Source: Gemmatimonadales bacterium (GTDB lineage Bacteria; Gemmatimonadota; Gemmatimonadetes; Gemmatimonadales; JACORV01). Taken from it: 52,349 nucleotides of DNA. Numbering within the stretch: the stretch's first letter is position 1; each line of letters begins with the position of its first letter. Both the position numbers and the translations under genes were made by a program. The stretch spans positions 1 to 52,349 of the forward strand of contig JAUYOW010000067.1 of NCBI GenBank assembly GCA_030697825.1. The letters are read 5' to 3'. The notes beneath the pieces were generated by a model. It was not told the DNA's origin. It searched no databases and saw only the letters and a list, made by a program, of their open reading frames with translations. Shown here piece by piece: positions 40,926-49,327 of the stretch.

Positions 40926-42133
40926 GCTATCACTCCCAACTCGCGGCCGATGGCCGCGAACGCGTCGAGCGCGAAGTCCACCTGGTCCGCGGTGTGCGTA
41001 GCCATGACGCTGGTACGAAGGCGGCACTGTGACGGCGGCACCGCCGGTGGCACCACGGGGTTCGTGAACACGCCGGCGTCGAACAGCTTCCGCCAGAATA
41101 CGAGCGTCCCTTCGAGCGGGCCGATGAGCACCGGCACGATCGGCGTCTGGGTGTGCCCGATGTCGAACTTGAGGTTGCGCAGCCCCTCCTGCAGGCGACG
41201 CGTGTTCTCCCACAGCGCGGCGCGTCGCTCGGGCTCGCTCCTCAGGATATCGAGCGCCGCGAGCACGCCCGCGGTGTTCGACGCCGGGAGCGCCGCGGTG
41301 AAGATGAGCGGCCGCGCATGGTGCTTGAGGTAGTGGATGATGTAGTCGGCGCCCGCCACGAAGCCGCCGATGGACGCGAGCGACTTCGAGAAGGTGCCCG
41401 CGATGAGGTCCACTTCGTCCGTCATGCCGAAGTGGTCGGCGGTGCCGGCGCCCGTGGGCCCGAGGACGCCGACCGAGTGCGCGTCGTCCACCGCGAGCGC
41501 CACGCCGTAGCGCTGCGCGATGGGCGCGAGGTGCGGCAGGTCGGCGATGTCGCCTTCCATGGAGTAGACGCCGTCCACGATGATCATCGCGCCCCGCGGC
41601 CGGTCGTCGCGGGCCAGCTTGCGTTCCAGCGCGGCGAGGTCGCCGTGGTTGAATCGCACCACGTCGCCCTGGGAGAGCTTGGCGCCGTCCAGGATGGAAG
41701 CATGGTCGAGCTTGTCGAGGTAGACGTTCTCGCCGCGGCCGACCAGGCCGGAGACGACGCCGAGGTTGGCCTGATAGCCGGTGGAGAAGACGAGGCAGGC
41801 TTCCTTGCCGAGGAACTCGGCGAGCCGGGCCTCCAGGATCTCGTGCAGGTCAAGGTTGCCGTTGAGGAAGCGGCTCCCGGTGCACCCGGAGCCGTACTTG
41901 TTGAGCGCTTCCCGCGCCGCTTCCAGCACTTTGGGGTGATGGGTGAGGCCGAGGTAGTTGTTCGACCCCATCATGACCTTTGTCTTGCCGTCGATCTTGA
42001 CGACAGTATCTTCCGACTCGGTGATCGGGGTGAAGTACGGGTAGAGCCCCATCGCCTGGACTTCGCGCGCCCGGGTGAAACTCTTGCACTTCTCGAACAG
42101 CGCGACTTCCCGCGCGACTTGTATCGTGGCCAC
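40922..42133 (-). CDS. spt: Serine palmitoyltransferase
   Basis: A 403-aa PLP enzyme of the alpha-oxoamine synthase family that condenses L-serine with palmitoyl-CoA or -ACP to 3-ketosphinganine. The motifs favour Spt over biotin synthesis BioF. They are VMMGSNNYLGLTHHPKV, YGSGCTGSRFLNGNLDLHE, LDHASILDGAKLS, VDDAHSVGVLGPTGAG and TFSKSLASIGGFVAG, with the cofactor Lys at about residue 250. Long N-terminal sequence before the core (FTRAREVQAMGLYPYFTPI) is also Spt-like. There are no bio genes nearby. The start is GTG 42133, with GGGAGG 6 nt upstream. First gene of the minus-strand operon spt, bcerS-like, cerR-like, PAP2. Confidence 0.9.
   Translation of the reverse strand: MATIQVAREVALFEKCKSFTRAREVQAMGLYPYFTPITESEDTVVKIDGKTKVMMGSNNYLGLTHHPKVLEAAREALNKYGSGCTGSRFLNGNLDLHEILEARLAEFLGKEACLVFSTGYQANLGVVSGLVGRGENVYLDKLDHASILDGAKLSQGDVVRFNHGDLAALERKLARDDRPRGAMIIVDGVYSMEGDIADLPHLAPIAQRYGVALAVDDAHSVGVLGPTGAGTADHFGMTDEVDLIAGTFSKSLASIGGFVAGADYIIHYLKHHARPLIFTAALPASNTAGVLAALDILRSEPERRAALWENTRRLQEGLRNLKFDIGHTQTPIVPVLIGPLEGTLVFWRKLFDAGVFTNPVVPPAVPPSQCRLRTSVMATHTADQVDFALDAFAAIGRELGVIA
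40933..40937 (-). promoter_or_regulatory. Ribosome binding site supporting a CTG start
   Basis: GGGAG on the minus strand, 7 nt before CTG 40925, inside the last codons of spt. No comparable site precedes the GTG at 40898 at a workable distance. Confidence 0.55.
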
Positions 42134-42163
42134 TGGGTCCTCCCCTATAAACGAACTGGGCTG

Positions 42164-42192
42164 ATTGTACCGATGATCATGCGGTTAATCAA
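42164..42192 (-). promoter_or_regulatory. Predicted promoter of the ceramide operon
   Basis: On the minus strand, TTGATT (42192-42187), a 17-bp spacer and TACAAT (42169-42164), giving a leader of about 24 nt to GTG 42133. The element overlaps the first codons of the divergent PAP2 gene at 42173. Confidence 0.65.
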
Positions 42193-42928
42193 GTTACGGC
42201 GCTCGCTGGCGGGCGGTTTCGTCGGCGCTCTGGTTGCCATTCAACCCGCTCGGGCACAGCAGGTTCCGTCGCCGCTGCGGTACGAGGTCCGGGCCTGGCC
42301 GGATGCGGCCATCCTGACCGGCGCCGCGGCCGCGACGCTGGTCCCCCAACTCCTCAAGGGAAGTCTGCCCCATGCCACCTGCGCGCCCTGCGATCCGTCG
42401 GGGCTGTGGCGGATAGATCGGGGCGCGGTCGGGCCGCTCCGCGGCGCGCCGGCCCGCGTCAGCGACGTACTGGTCCTCGGGACCACGCTGGGCGGCGCGG
42501 TGCTGCTCGCTACGACCCGGAGCGGGGAGGGAGGAGACGCGCGGCGTGAGGACTTCGCCGTGTTCACTGAGGCCGTGGGTCTCACTTCGGCGGCGACCGA
42601 CTGGATGAAGGTGCTCTTCCACCGGCCGAGGCCGGTCCGCTATAGCGCCGACGCGCTGGACTACCCGTCGGCCAACTACGGGCTGTCGTTCCCGTCCGGG
42701 CACACTAGCCAGGCGTTCGCCGCTGCGGCCGCGTACGCGTCCATCCTTCACCGGCGCGGCGTCGCGGGCCGGCACCGCACCGAGATCGCCGTTCTCTTCA
42801 CGACGGCCGCGGCTACGGGGGTGATGCGAGTCGCATCGCGCAAGCACTTCCCGACCGACGTCATCGCGGGCGCGCTGCTCGGCACCGCCATCGGCTGGAC
42901 CATCCCCGCCTTGCACGCGATCCGATAG
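42173..42928 (+). CDS. Exported PAP2-family phosphatase
   Basis: A 251-aa protein. The N-terminus MIMRLIKLRRSLAGGFVGAL with VAIQPARAQ looks like a signal peptide. The full acid-phosphatase signature is present: KVLFHRPRP (K-x6-RP) at about residue 145, SFPSGHTSQAF (PSGH), and RVASRKHFPTD (R-x5-H-x3-D). Membrane helices flank these motifs. It probably dephosphorylates a lipid phosphate or diphosphate at the periplasmic face. It is divergent from spt, and the shared 39-bp gap suggests joint control. Its motifs are those of a hydrolase, unlike the Aur1-like enzyme in the operon. Confidence 0.85.
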   Translation: MIMRLIKLRRSLAGGFVGALVAIQPARAQQVPSPLRYEVRAWPDAAILTGAAAATLVPQLLKGSLPHATCAPCDPSGLWRIDRGAVGPLRGAPARVSDVLVLGTTLGGAVLLATTRSGEGGDARREDFAVFTEAVGLTSAATDWMKVLFHRPRPVRYSADALDYPSANYGLSFPSGHTSQAFAAAAAYASILHRRGVAGRHRTEIAVLFTTAAATGVMRVASRKHFPTDVIAGALLGTAIGWTIPALHAIR

Positions 42929-43020
42929 CGCGCGGCCACGGCGCACCCGGCGCCCGTGACCGCCGTTACGGAGGGGCGGCTCCCGGACCCCCACATTCGC
43001 TTTTCGAGGCGACGCGCGCC

Positions 43021-43050
43021 TTGTTGGGCGAGCGCCGCTTCCGCTAAGTT
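43021..43050 (+). promoter_or_regulatory. Predicted promoter of the M6 protease gene
   Basis: TTGTTG (43021-43026), an 18-bp spacer and TAAGTT (43045-43050). GGGAG follows 5 nt before the GTG start at 43084. The rest of the gap 42929-43083 shows no gene. Confidence 0.6.
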
Positions 43051-43083
43051 GCAGCGCAGAACGCCTTTTTCGCGGGAGATTGG

Positions 43084-45309
43084 GTGGGTCGTCGGCCGGT
43101 CCTGATGCTCCTTCTTGCTGCGCTGGCGATGCCGGCGCAAGGCGCACTCTCCCAGGGTGTCGACGGACGCCCACGCGAGCCGTTCGGGTTCGATTTCAAG
43201 CCCGACGCCGTGTGGCGCGTCCGCGCGCGGCGGGTTCGCCTCGCTCGGGCGCGCGCGCTGGCCCTTGGCGACTTTCGCTCCCTCAACTCAGCCCTCGCGT
43301 TCCGCGCACCGGTGGCGCTGCGCGCCCAGGCAGCCCCGTCACCCACGGCGGTCTCCGGCGTACTGAAGGTTCCGTACTTCCTGGTCAGCTTCCGCAACAC
43401 CGATCCGACCGCGCTGCTCCCGGTCGCGGCATACGACACGGCCCTCACGTTCGCGACGGCCCCGCCGGGGCGGCCCTACACCGTGCGCACCTATTACGAG
43501 GAGATGTCGAACGGGTTGCTGAGCCTCCAGGGCCAGGTGCTCGCGCGGGTCGCGCTCGACAGCAATGACACCTGGTACGAAGGGAACTGCAACGCGCTGT
43601 GCTCCTCCGGCGCCAGCCCCGGGCGCATGGCGCAGCTCATGCGCGAGGCGATCCTGGGCGTGGACTCGACGGTCAACTTCGGTCTGTTCGACAACGATGG
43701 GCCGGACGGGATCCCCAACTCGGACGACGACGATGGCGAGGTGGACATCGCCGGGTTCATACAGCCGGAGCTGGGCGGGGAGTGCGTGGCCAAGGCTCCG
43801 TCATCCGCGAACAACATTTGGTCACACCGCTATTACTACAGCGCCTGGACCGGACAGCCTTACACGACCAACGATCCGCGCACGGGGGGCGGGCCGATCA
43901 GGATCGACAACTACACGATCCAGTCGGGCGTCGGAGGCAGCGACGCCTGCACCGGCGCCCAGATCATGGGCATCGGGACCATCGCCCACGAGATGGGACA
44001 CGGCCTCGGCCTCGACGACCTTTACGACACGAATCCCGACGACGGCGACGACTCGGAGGGGGTGGGCCATTGGGGGCTAATGGGCTCGGGCGGCTTCGCG
44101 ACGCCGTTGAGCCCCGCCAGCATGGAGGCCTTCTCGCGCGCCGAGCTGGGTTGGATCGCGGTCCGCGCGCTCACGCTTCCCGGCTCGTATCAACTTGGTC
44201 CCACCGCCGTCGGGGATACCGCGTTCCTGATCCGCCCGACCGTCGCGAACCTGCGCGGGGAGTACTTCCTGCTCGAGAACCGGCAGGCGGCGCTCTCGGA
44301 CACGGCGTTGATCCGGTCGAAGGGCCCGGGACTGCTGATCTGGCACGTGGACTCGACCAAGTACGCGCAGAGCTTTTTCTTGAACGAGGTGAATTCGGGC
44401 CCGATCCACGCCGTGTGGCTGAGGCAGGCCGACGGGTTGAACCACCTGCGCAGCAGCACCCCGGACGTCCGGAACCGCGGCGACGCCGGTGACCCGTTCC
44501 CGGGCACCACGAACAACACCGTCTTCGGTGCGGCTACGAACCCGTCATCGAACCTCAACACCGGCCTGCCGTCGGGCATCCAGATCGATTCCATCCGCCA
44601 GGTGACCCCCGGAGGCGCAGTCGCCTTTCACCTGCTGGCGGGGAGCGAGGTCCGGGCGAGCGACACGGCGGCGGTTGTGCGGGTGAACGGGGTCGCGTAC
44701 AGTGTGTTCCGCCGGCTCGTGACTTCGGGCGCGGAAACGCTGCTGGTGGACATCGACTCCGTGCAGACGACCGGCGGGGGCGTGACGCGCTTCGAGTTCC
44801 GCGGCTGGAGCGACAGCGGGGCGCGCTCGCACACCGTCATTGTCACGCCGGCGAACCCGCTCTCACTGGTGGCGCAACTCGCCGTGTTCCACCGGGTCAC
44901 GGTGTCGAAGAGCGGCAACGGCACGATCACCATCTCGCCGAGTCTCGGCGCGGGCGGGAGCGCTATGCTCCCCGCGACCGACACCTTGCGCGTCACCGCG
45001 AGCCCCTCACCGCAGAACATCTTCGTGGCGTGGGATGGGGACACGACCAGCCTCGATCCGTCCCTGGCGCTGCTGGTCAGGCGCCCGCTGACCCTGACGG
45101 CGTCGTTCACTCCACTGCTGCTGGATAGCGTAGTGGCTCAGCTGCTGAGAGGCTCGGGGCTCACCGATGCGCAGCAGAGCCTGATGGACCTCCAGGCCAA
45201 CAACAACGGCGTCTTCGACCTCGGCGACTTCGTGGCGTGGCTCGACCGGTCGGGCACGACCGTGAGCGCGCAGGTGATGGCCCGCGTGCTGGGGAGGCTG
45301 CGGCGATGA
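43084..45309 (+). CDS. Secreted M6-family metalloprotease (immune inhibitor A-like) with dockerin-like tail
   Basis: A 741-aa secreted zinc protease. The signal peptide (VLMLLLAALAMPAQGALSQ) is followed by a propeptide-like region. The zinc site HEMGHGLGLDDLYD (HExxHxxGxxD) is at about residue 302, with the Met-turn-like HWGLMGSGGF downstream. NDGPDGIPNSDDDDGEVDI is a likely Ca2+ loop. The part from about 550 to 680 contains a bacterial repeat-like stretch (VTVSKSGNGTITISPSLGAG). The C-terminus has DLQANNNGVFDLGDFVAWLD, which resembles half of a dockerin: a Ca2+ loop followed by a helix. The gene overlaps a small lipoprotein gene as ATGA. Confidence 0.9.
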   Translation: MGRRPVLMLLLAALAMPAQGALSQGVDGRPREPFGFDFKPDAVWRVRARRVRLARARALALGDFRSLNSALAFRAPVALRAQAAPSPTAVSGVLKVPYFLVSFRNTDPTALLPVAAYDTALTFATAPPGRPYTVRTYYEEMSNGLLSLQGQVLARVALDSNDTWYEGNCNALCSSGASPGRMAQLMREAILGVDSTVNFGLFDNDGPDGIPNSDDDDGEVDIAGFIQPELGGECVAKAPSSANNIWSHRYYYSAWTGQPYTTNDPRTGGGPIRIDNYTIQSGVGGSDACTGAQIMGIGTIAHEMGHGLGLDDLYDTNPDDGDDSEGVGHWGLMGSGGFATPLSPASMEAFSRAELGWIAVRALTLPGSYQLGPTAVGDTAFLIRPTVANLRGEYFLLENRQAALSDTALIRSKGPGLLIWHVDSTKYAQSFFLNEVNSGPIHAVWLRQADGLNHLRSSTPDVRNRGDAGDPFPGTTNNTVFGAATNPSSNLNTGLPSGIQIDSIRQVTPGGAVAFHLLAGSEVRASDTAAVVRVNGVAYSVFRRLVTSGAETLLVDIDSVQTTGGGVTRFEFRGWSDSGARSHTVIVTPANPLSLVAQLAVFHRVTVSKSGNGTITISPSLGAGGSAMLPATDTLRVTASPSPQNIFVAWDGDTTSLDPSLALLVRRPLTLTASFTPLLLDSVVAQLLRGSGLTDAQQSLMDLQANNNGVFDLGDFVAWLDRSGTTVSAQVMARVLGRLRR

Positions 45310-45701
45310 ACGTCCGACGGACAGTGATGGCCGCGGCGGCGGTCGCGCTCGCGGCGTGCAGCGACGGCCCGACCGCGGGAGAGCTGTCGGTGCGGCTCAC
45401 CACCCCCAACACCGGTGCCGACCGTGCGATCCTGTTCACTGTGAAGGGACGGCTCAGCGGCGCGGTGGCGCCCTCCGGCGCGAGCTACGGCGTCGTCTCG
45501 ACCACGTTCCCCGGTGACAGCACGCACATCGCGGTGATCGCGGCGTCGGGCCAGACGCTGGCGCCCGGCGCGGTAGCCCTCATCCGGGTGAACGACATCG
45601 ACCGCTTCGCATCCTACACGGCCTTCGTCACGCAGGTCGTCGCCCGGGACTACACCCAACTCGATACCACGGGTTACGTTCTCTCCGTCGTCAAGCCTTA
45701 G
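45306..45701 (+). CDS. Small lipoprotein coupled to the M6 protease
   Basis: A 131-aa protein. The start ATG 45306 overlaps the protease stop (ATGA) and gives a clear lipobox (VALAAC, Cys 18). The mature part is a short, single beta-rich domain (ELSVRLTTPNTGADRAILFT, then SGQTLAPGAVALIRVND). The alternating pattern and the GAVALIRV strand are reminiscent of cohesins, which would fit the dockerin-like tail of the protease as a cell-surface anchor. The similarity is only by eye and the family is not established. Confidence 0.75.
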   Translation: MNVRRTVMAAAAVALAACSDGPTAGELSVRLTTPNTGADRAILFTVKGRLSGAVAPSGASYGVVSTTFPGDSTHIAVIAASGQTLAPGAVALIRVNDIDRFASYTAFVTQVVARDYTQLDTTGYVLSVVKP

Positions 45702-45716
45702 ACAACGGAGTCACCC

Positions 45717-48068
45717 ATGAGCCGTACGCTCGCACTCCTGGCGATCACCTTCGCCGGGGGGTTCGTCGCGCCGCTCCAGGCGCAGCGTTCCGGACCCGCC
45801 TCGCCCGCACCGGCATCACCTTCGTCCCCCGCTTTCGACCTCACCATAGACAACATCATGCGCGGCCCCGACCTCTACGGCACGCCGCCACGCCTGGTCC
45901 GGTTCTCGGACGACTCGCGCTACGTCTACTTCCGTTGGAAGAAGCCGGACGTGGACACCGCGGAAGCGTCGTACCGCGTGGCTGTGACCGGGGGCGAGCC
46001 GGAGAGGATGGCGTCGCCGGCAGACAGCGGGTATCCGCAGAACGGCGTCTGGTCGCGGGACCGGCGCGCGAAGGCCTATCTCTTCCGCGGCGACGTGTAC
46101 CGGTTCGACGCGGTGCGCGGCCAGCGCCGACGCCTCACCGACACGCCCGGAGCGGAGGGCAACGTCCAGCCCCCGGGGACGGGCGCACCGTGTACTTCGT
46201 CCGCGACAACAACGTCTACGGCATCTCGCTCGACGGCGGTCCGCTGCGCCAGGTGACCGACATCCGCCGCGGCCCGGAGCCCGCGGGCGCGGCGCGCGAC
46301 ACGACCGGCCAGCGCGCTTTCCTCCGGGCCCAGCAGCGGCGGCTCTTCGAGTTCGTGCGCCGGCCTCCGCGAGCGGACCCCGATCCCTTCGCGATCCGCG
46401 GCGATTCCGACACCACCGGTCCGCGCCCCTTCTATCTCGCCGAGGGACAGAACATCCAGTCGTGGGACGTCTCGCCGGACGGGCGCTACCTGCTCCTGAC
46501 GGTGAGCGACCGCGCCGCGGGCGCGCGGTGCAGACACTGCCCATCTGGGTGAGCGCGACCGGCTACGTCGAGACCCAGCCCAACCGCACCAAAGTGGGCG
46601 ACGAACAGTCGCGCACCCGCGCCGCCATCCTGGAACTGGCCACCGGCGCGGTGAACTGGGTGGACCCGGGCCTCGGCCGGCGCCAGCTGAGCGTGCGCGG
46701 AGTGGGCTGGTCCGCGAGCGGCAGCCGCGCGCTGGTGCGCGGCATGGCGGCGGACTTCAACGACCGCTGGCTCTGGGTGGTGGACGTGCCCGGCTTCGCG
46801 GTGCGCCAGGTGGACGTACTGCACGACAGCGCGTGGGTCGCTCAGCTCTCGTACAGGCCGGATGGCTACCTGACGGCGAGACGATCTGGTTCACGTCGGA
46901 AGTTTCCGGGTGGGCGCACGCCTATACCGTCCCGGCCTCGGGTGGAACGCGGCGCGCCTTGACCAGCGGCCCGTGGGAGGTGCAGGGAGTGGAGCTGTCC
47001 CCCGACGGACGACGCTTCTATTTCCACTCCAGCGAGGTTCACTGGGGCGAGCACCATTTCTACGCGATGGGAACGGACGGCGCCGGCAAGACGCAGCTCA
47101 CGCGAGGCGAGGGCCGGCACGACGGGGTGGTGAGTCCGGACGACCGCTGGCTCGCCATCATGTATTCGCAGGCCAATCATCCGCCGGAGCTGTACATCCA
47201 GGCCAACCGCCCCGGCGCGCCGTGGCGGCAAGTGACGGAGTCCACCACCGAGGAATTCCGTAGCTTCGCATGGCGCGTGCCGGAGCTGGTGATGGTCCCG
47301 GCGCGCGACGGGGTGCAGGTGCCGGCGCGATTGTACCGGCCCACGGGCCGGTCCAACGGCGCGGGCGTGATCTTCGTGCACGGCGCCGGCTACACCCAGA
47401 ACGTGCACAAGTGGTGGTCGTCATATTCGCGGGAGTACCTGTTCCACCACCTGCTGGCGGAGCGAGGCTACACGGTGCTCGACCTGGACTACCGTGCGAG
47501 CGCCGGCCACGGGCGCGACTGGCGGGCCGCGATCTACCGGCACATGGGCGGCCCCGACCTCGAGGACAACGTGGACGGCGCGCGGTGGATGTCTCGCACG
47601 CTGGGCGTGGACTCCACGCGGATCGGGATCTACGGTGGCTCGTACGGCGGCTTCATCACTCTCATGGCCATGTTCACTACTCCGGGTGTCTTCCGGGCCG
47701 GTGCCGCGCTCCGGCCGGTGACCGATTGGGCGCACTACAACCACGGCTACACGGCCGCGATCCTCAACGAGCCGCAGGAGGACAGCACCGCGTATCTCAG
47801 GTCTTCCCCGATCTATTTCGCGGAGGGACTGAGCGGCGCCCTGCTGATCTGCCATGGCATGGTTGACGACAATGTCAATTTTCAAGACGCCGTCCGACTA
47901 TCGCAGCGGCTCATCGAGCTGCGCAAGGAGAACTGGGAGATCGCCATTTATCCCGTCGAGCCGCACGGCTTTCGGCAGGCATCCAGCTGGGCGGACGAAT
48001 ACCGGCGCATTCTCCGGCTGTTCGACACCAACCTGCGGGAGCGGGAGACGGTGCGCACGGGGAATTAG
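45717..48068 (+). pseudogene. S9 family prolyl-oligopeptidase-type peptidase, interrupted by three frameshifts
   Basis: The reading continues through three frame changes, near 46170-46178 (C5G4 run), 46510-46530 (GC-rich run) and 46855-46865. Each corresponds to one missing base. Stitched together it encodes about 780 aa: a signal peptide (LALLAITFAGGFVAPLQAQ), a beta-propeller with repeats such as WDVSPDGRYLLLTV and GVELSPDGRRFYFH, and an intact hydrolase domain. The catalytic triad is present: Ser in GIYGGSYGGF, Asp in GMVDDNVNF, His in VEPHGFRQ. The sequence between the breaks shows no other decay, so sequencing or assembly errors are as likely as a true pseudogene. The intact enzyme would be an exported dipeptidyl-peptidase-like protein. 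It follows the lipoprotein by 15 bp. Confidence 0.82.
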
Positions 48069-48149
48069 ACGCCGCATTCTGCGTGCTCGCCGCGCCGATC
48101 GGGCTCGCCGATCAAGAGCGGCGCATCCTCGCGCGGCCCGCGTAGGCGT

Positions 48150-48179
48150 TTGCCCGCGTCGCGGCCCCGCCGCTACATT
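48150..48179 (+). promoter_or_regulatory. Predicted promoter of tRNA-Ala
   Basis: TTGCCC (48150-48155), an 18-bp spacer and TACATT (48174-48179), 14 bp before the tRNA 5' end. It may also serve the genes downstream. Confidence 0.55.
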
Positions 48180-48193
48180 CCGGCCGCCGGCAC

Positions 48194-48266
48194 GGGGCGG
48201 TAGCTCAGCTGGGAGAGCACCTGGTTTGCAACCAGGGGGTCACGGGTTCGAATCCCGTCCGCTCCA
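48194..48266 (+). tRNA. tRNA-Ala (anticodon TGC)
   Basis: A 73-nt cloverleaf. The acceptor stem GGGGCGG pairs with CCGCTCC (one G-T wobble). The anticodon stem CCTGG/CCAGG has loop TTTGCAA with anticodon TGC at 48227-48229. The T arm has GGTTCGAATCC. The discriminator base is A, and CCA is not encoded (TCCT follows). Confidence 0.97.
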
Positions 48267-48275
48267 TCCTTGTTA

Positions 48276-48612
48276 ATGGACGCCTCGACGCTCCATCAGT
48301 ACCGAATCGTCAAGCTTTTCCTCGGTGCCGGCTTGGTGGCGGCGATGCTTGCGGTCGCGCTGCTCCGGACCGCCGGCAGGGCGACGGGCGGCCCCGCGGA
48401 GCCGGCGCGCGACGAGACCCGCGTCGGCCCCTGGCGCGATGTGCTCGGCCTACTGGTCGCCATCGCGACCTCCGGGACCCTCCTCTATCTCCTTTCCCAT
48501 CGGCCTCGTCTTCCGGTTCTTCCAGACCTGGCAGTCCGTCGCCCTCCTGGTCGCGTTCGTGATCGTGGCGGCAGCGCCGGGGGTCTACGCGGTGAGGACG
48601 CGCGCCCTGTGA
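48276..48612 (+). pseudogene. NuoA-like membrane subunit, one frameshift
   Basis: Starts ATG 48276, 9 bp after the tRNA, and reads one frame (MDASTLHQYRIVKLFLGAGL...ATSGTLLYLL). It then needs a single-base change in the TTTCCC run near 48485-48496 to continue as PIGLVFRFFQTWQSVALLVA to the stop at 48612. The assembled product is about 111 aa with three membrane helices and ends in APGVYAVRTRAL. The size, helix count and terminal pattern resemble NuoA (quinone-site subunit of complex I), but the NuoA signature residues (YExG and FDxE) are not visible. Position as first gene of an A-H-J-K-N-like series supports the call. It could be a sequencing error or a decayed gene. Confidence 0.5.
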
Positions 48613-48625
48613 CGCTGGCCGACCG

Positions 48626-49327
48626 GTGAAGGCGACCGACGACCTGTCGGAGAGCGTCGGCCTTTCGATCGCCGCGCTGGTCCTCGCCTCGGTGATCCCG
48701 ATGGCCACCACCGGGCCGTTCGCCGACCTTCCGTACGGTCTCTTCGTCCTAGTGGCCGGCTACGCCGGTGTCGCGCTCACGCTGGCGGTCACGGGCACGG
48801 CCGGCGACGACTGGATGGCGGCGGCGGAGCGACCGGGTGGGGCGATCGTCTGGGCGGGATGCTGGGTGGCGATGGTGCTGGCGATCGCCGCGGTCGTCGT
48901 GACGGCACAAACGATGGATCTGCGCAACGGGGTGCTGGCCCAGGAGAACACGCTGCCCTATCTGCTGCTGCAACCGGTCGCCGCGCTCGGGTTCGTACTC
49001 GCGCTGGCGGTCGCGGTGAGTCACGGCGTGCGCCCGCCCATGGGGGACGCCCCCGGCGCGCGCCGCCTAGCTGAAGGACTGCACCTCCTGGTCGGATGCG
49101 CGGTCGGAGGCACGCTGTTCCTCGGAGGCTACTCGGGCCCGTTCCTCTCCGGACCCGTCTGGCTGCTCGCGAAGGCCGGCGCTCTCATGCTCGCGGTGCT
49201 GGCGCTGAGCCGCCGGCTTAGCGGACTGCCGGACGAGCGGCGGCGGGGCCTGGCCTGGCGCGTGCTGGCCCCGGCCGCGCTGCTCAACCTGATCGCCACG
49301 TTCGTCGCGGTCGGTCGGCCCCGGTGA
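48626..49327 (+). CDS. nuoH: NuoH-like membrane subunit of a reduced complex-I-type module
   Basis: A 233-aa polytopic protein, shorter than usual NuoH (about 320-400). LQPVAALGFVLALAVAVSHG and GTLFLGGYSGPFLSGPVWLL with LAKAGALMLAVLALSRRLSG and GLAWRVLAPAALLNLIATFV follow NuoH segment by segment. The acidic loop that normally reads PFDLPEAE is replaced by PPMGDAPG, so the quinone/proton entry residues are lost. Start GTG 48626. It overlaps the next gene as GTGA. The homology is visible by pattern only. Confidence 0.65.
   Translation: MKATDDLSESVGLSIAALVLASVIPMATTGPFADLPYGLFVLVAGYAGVALTLAVTGTAGDDWMAAAERPGGAIVWAGCWVAMVLAIAAVVVTAQTMDLRNGVLAQENTLPYLLLQPVAALGFVLALAVAVSHGVRPPMGDAPGARRLAEGLHLLVGCAVGGTLFLGGYSGPFLSGPVWLLAKAGALMLAVLALSRRLSGLPDERRRGLAWRVLAPAALLNLIATFVAVGRPR

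Noticed and set aside
40922-42133. 8-amino-7-oxononanoate synthase (BioF) or 2-amino-3-ketobutyrate ligase (Kbl)
   Set aside because: The motif around the cofactor Lys is GTFSKSLAS, the N-terminus is Spt-like, and the neighbours are ceramide-type genes. No bio or tdh genes are present.
45717-48068. Programmed frameshifting in the S9 peptidase gene
   Set aside because: Three separate shifts without slippery heptamers or stimulating structures are not plausible; error or decay is simpler.
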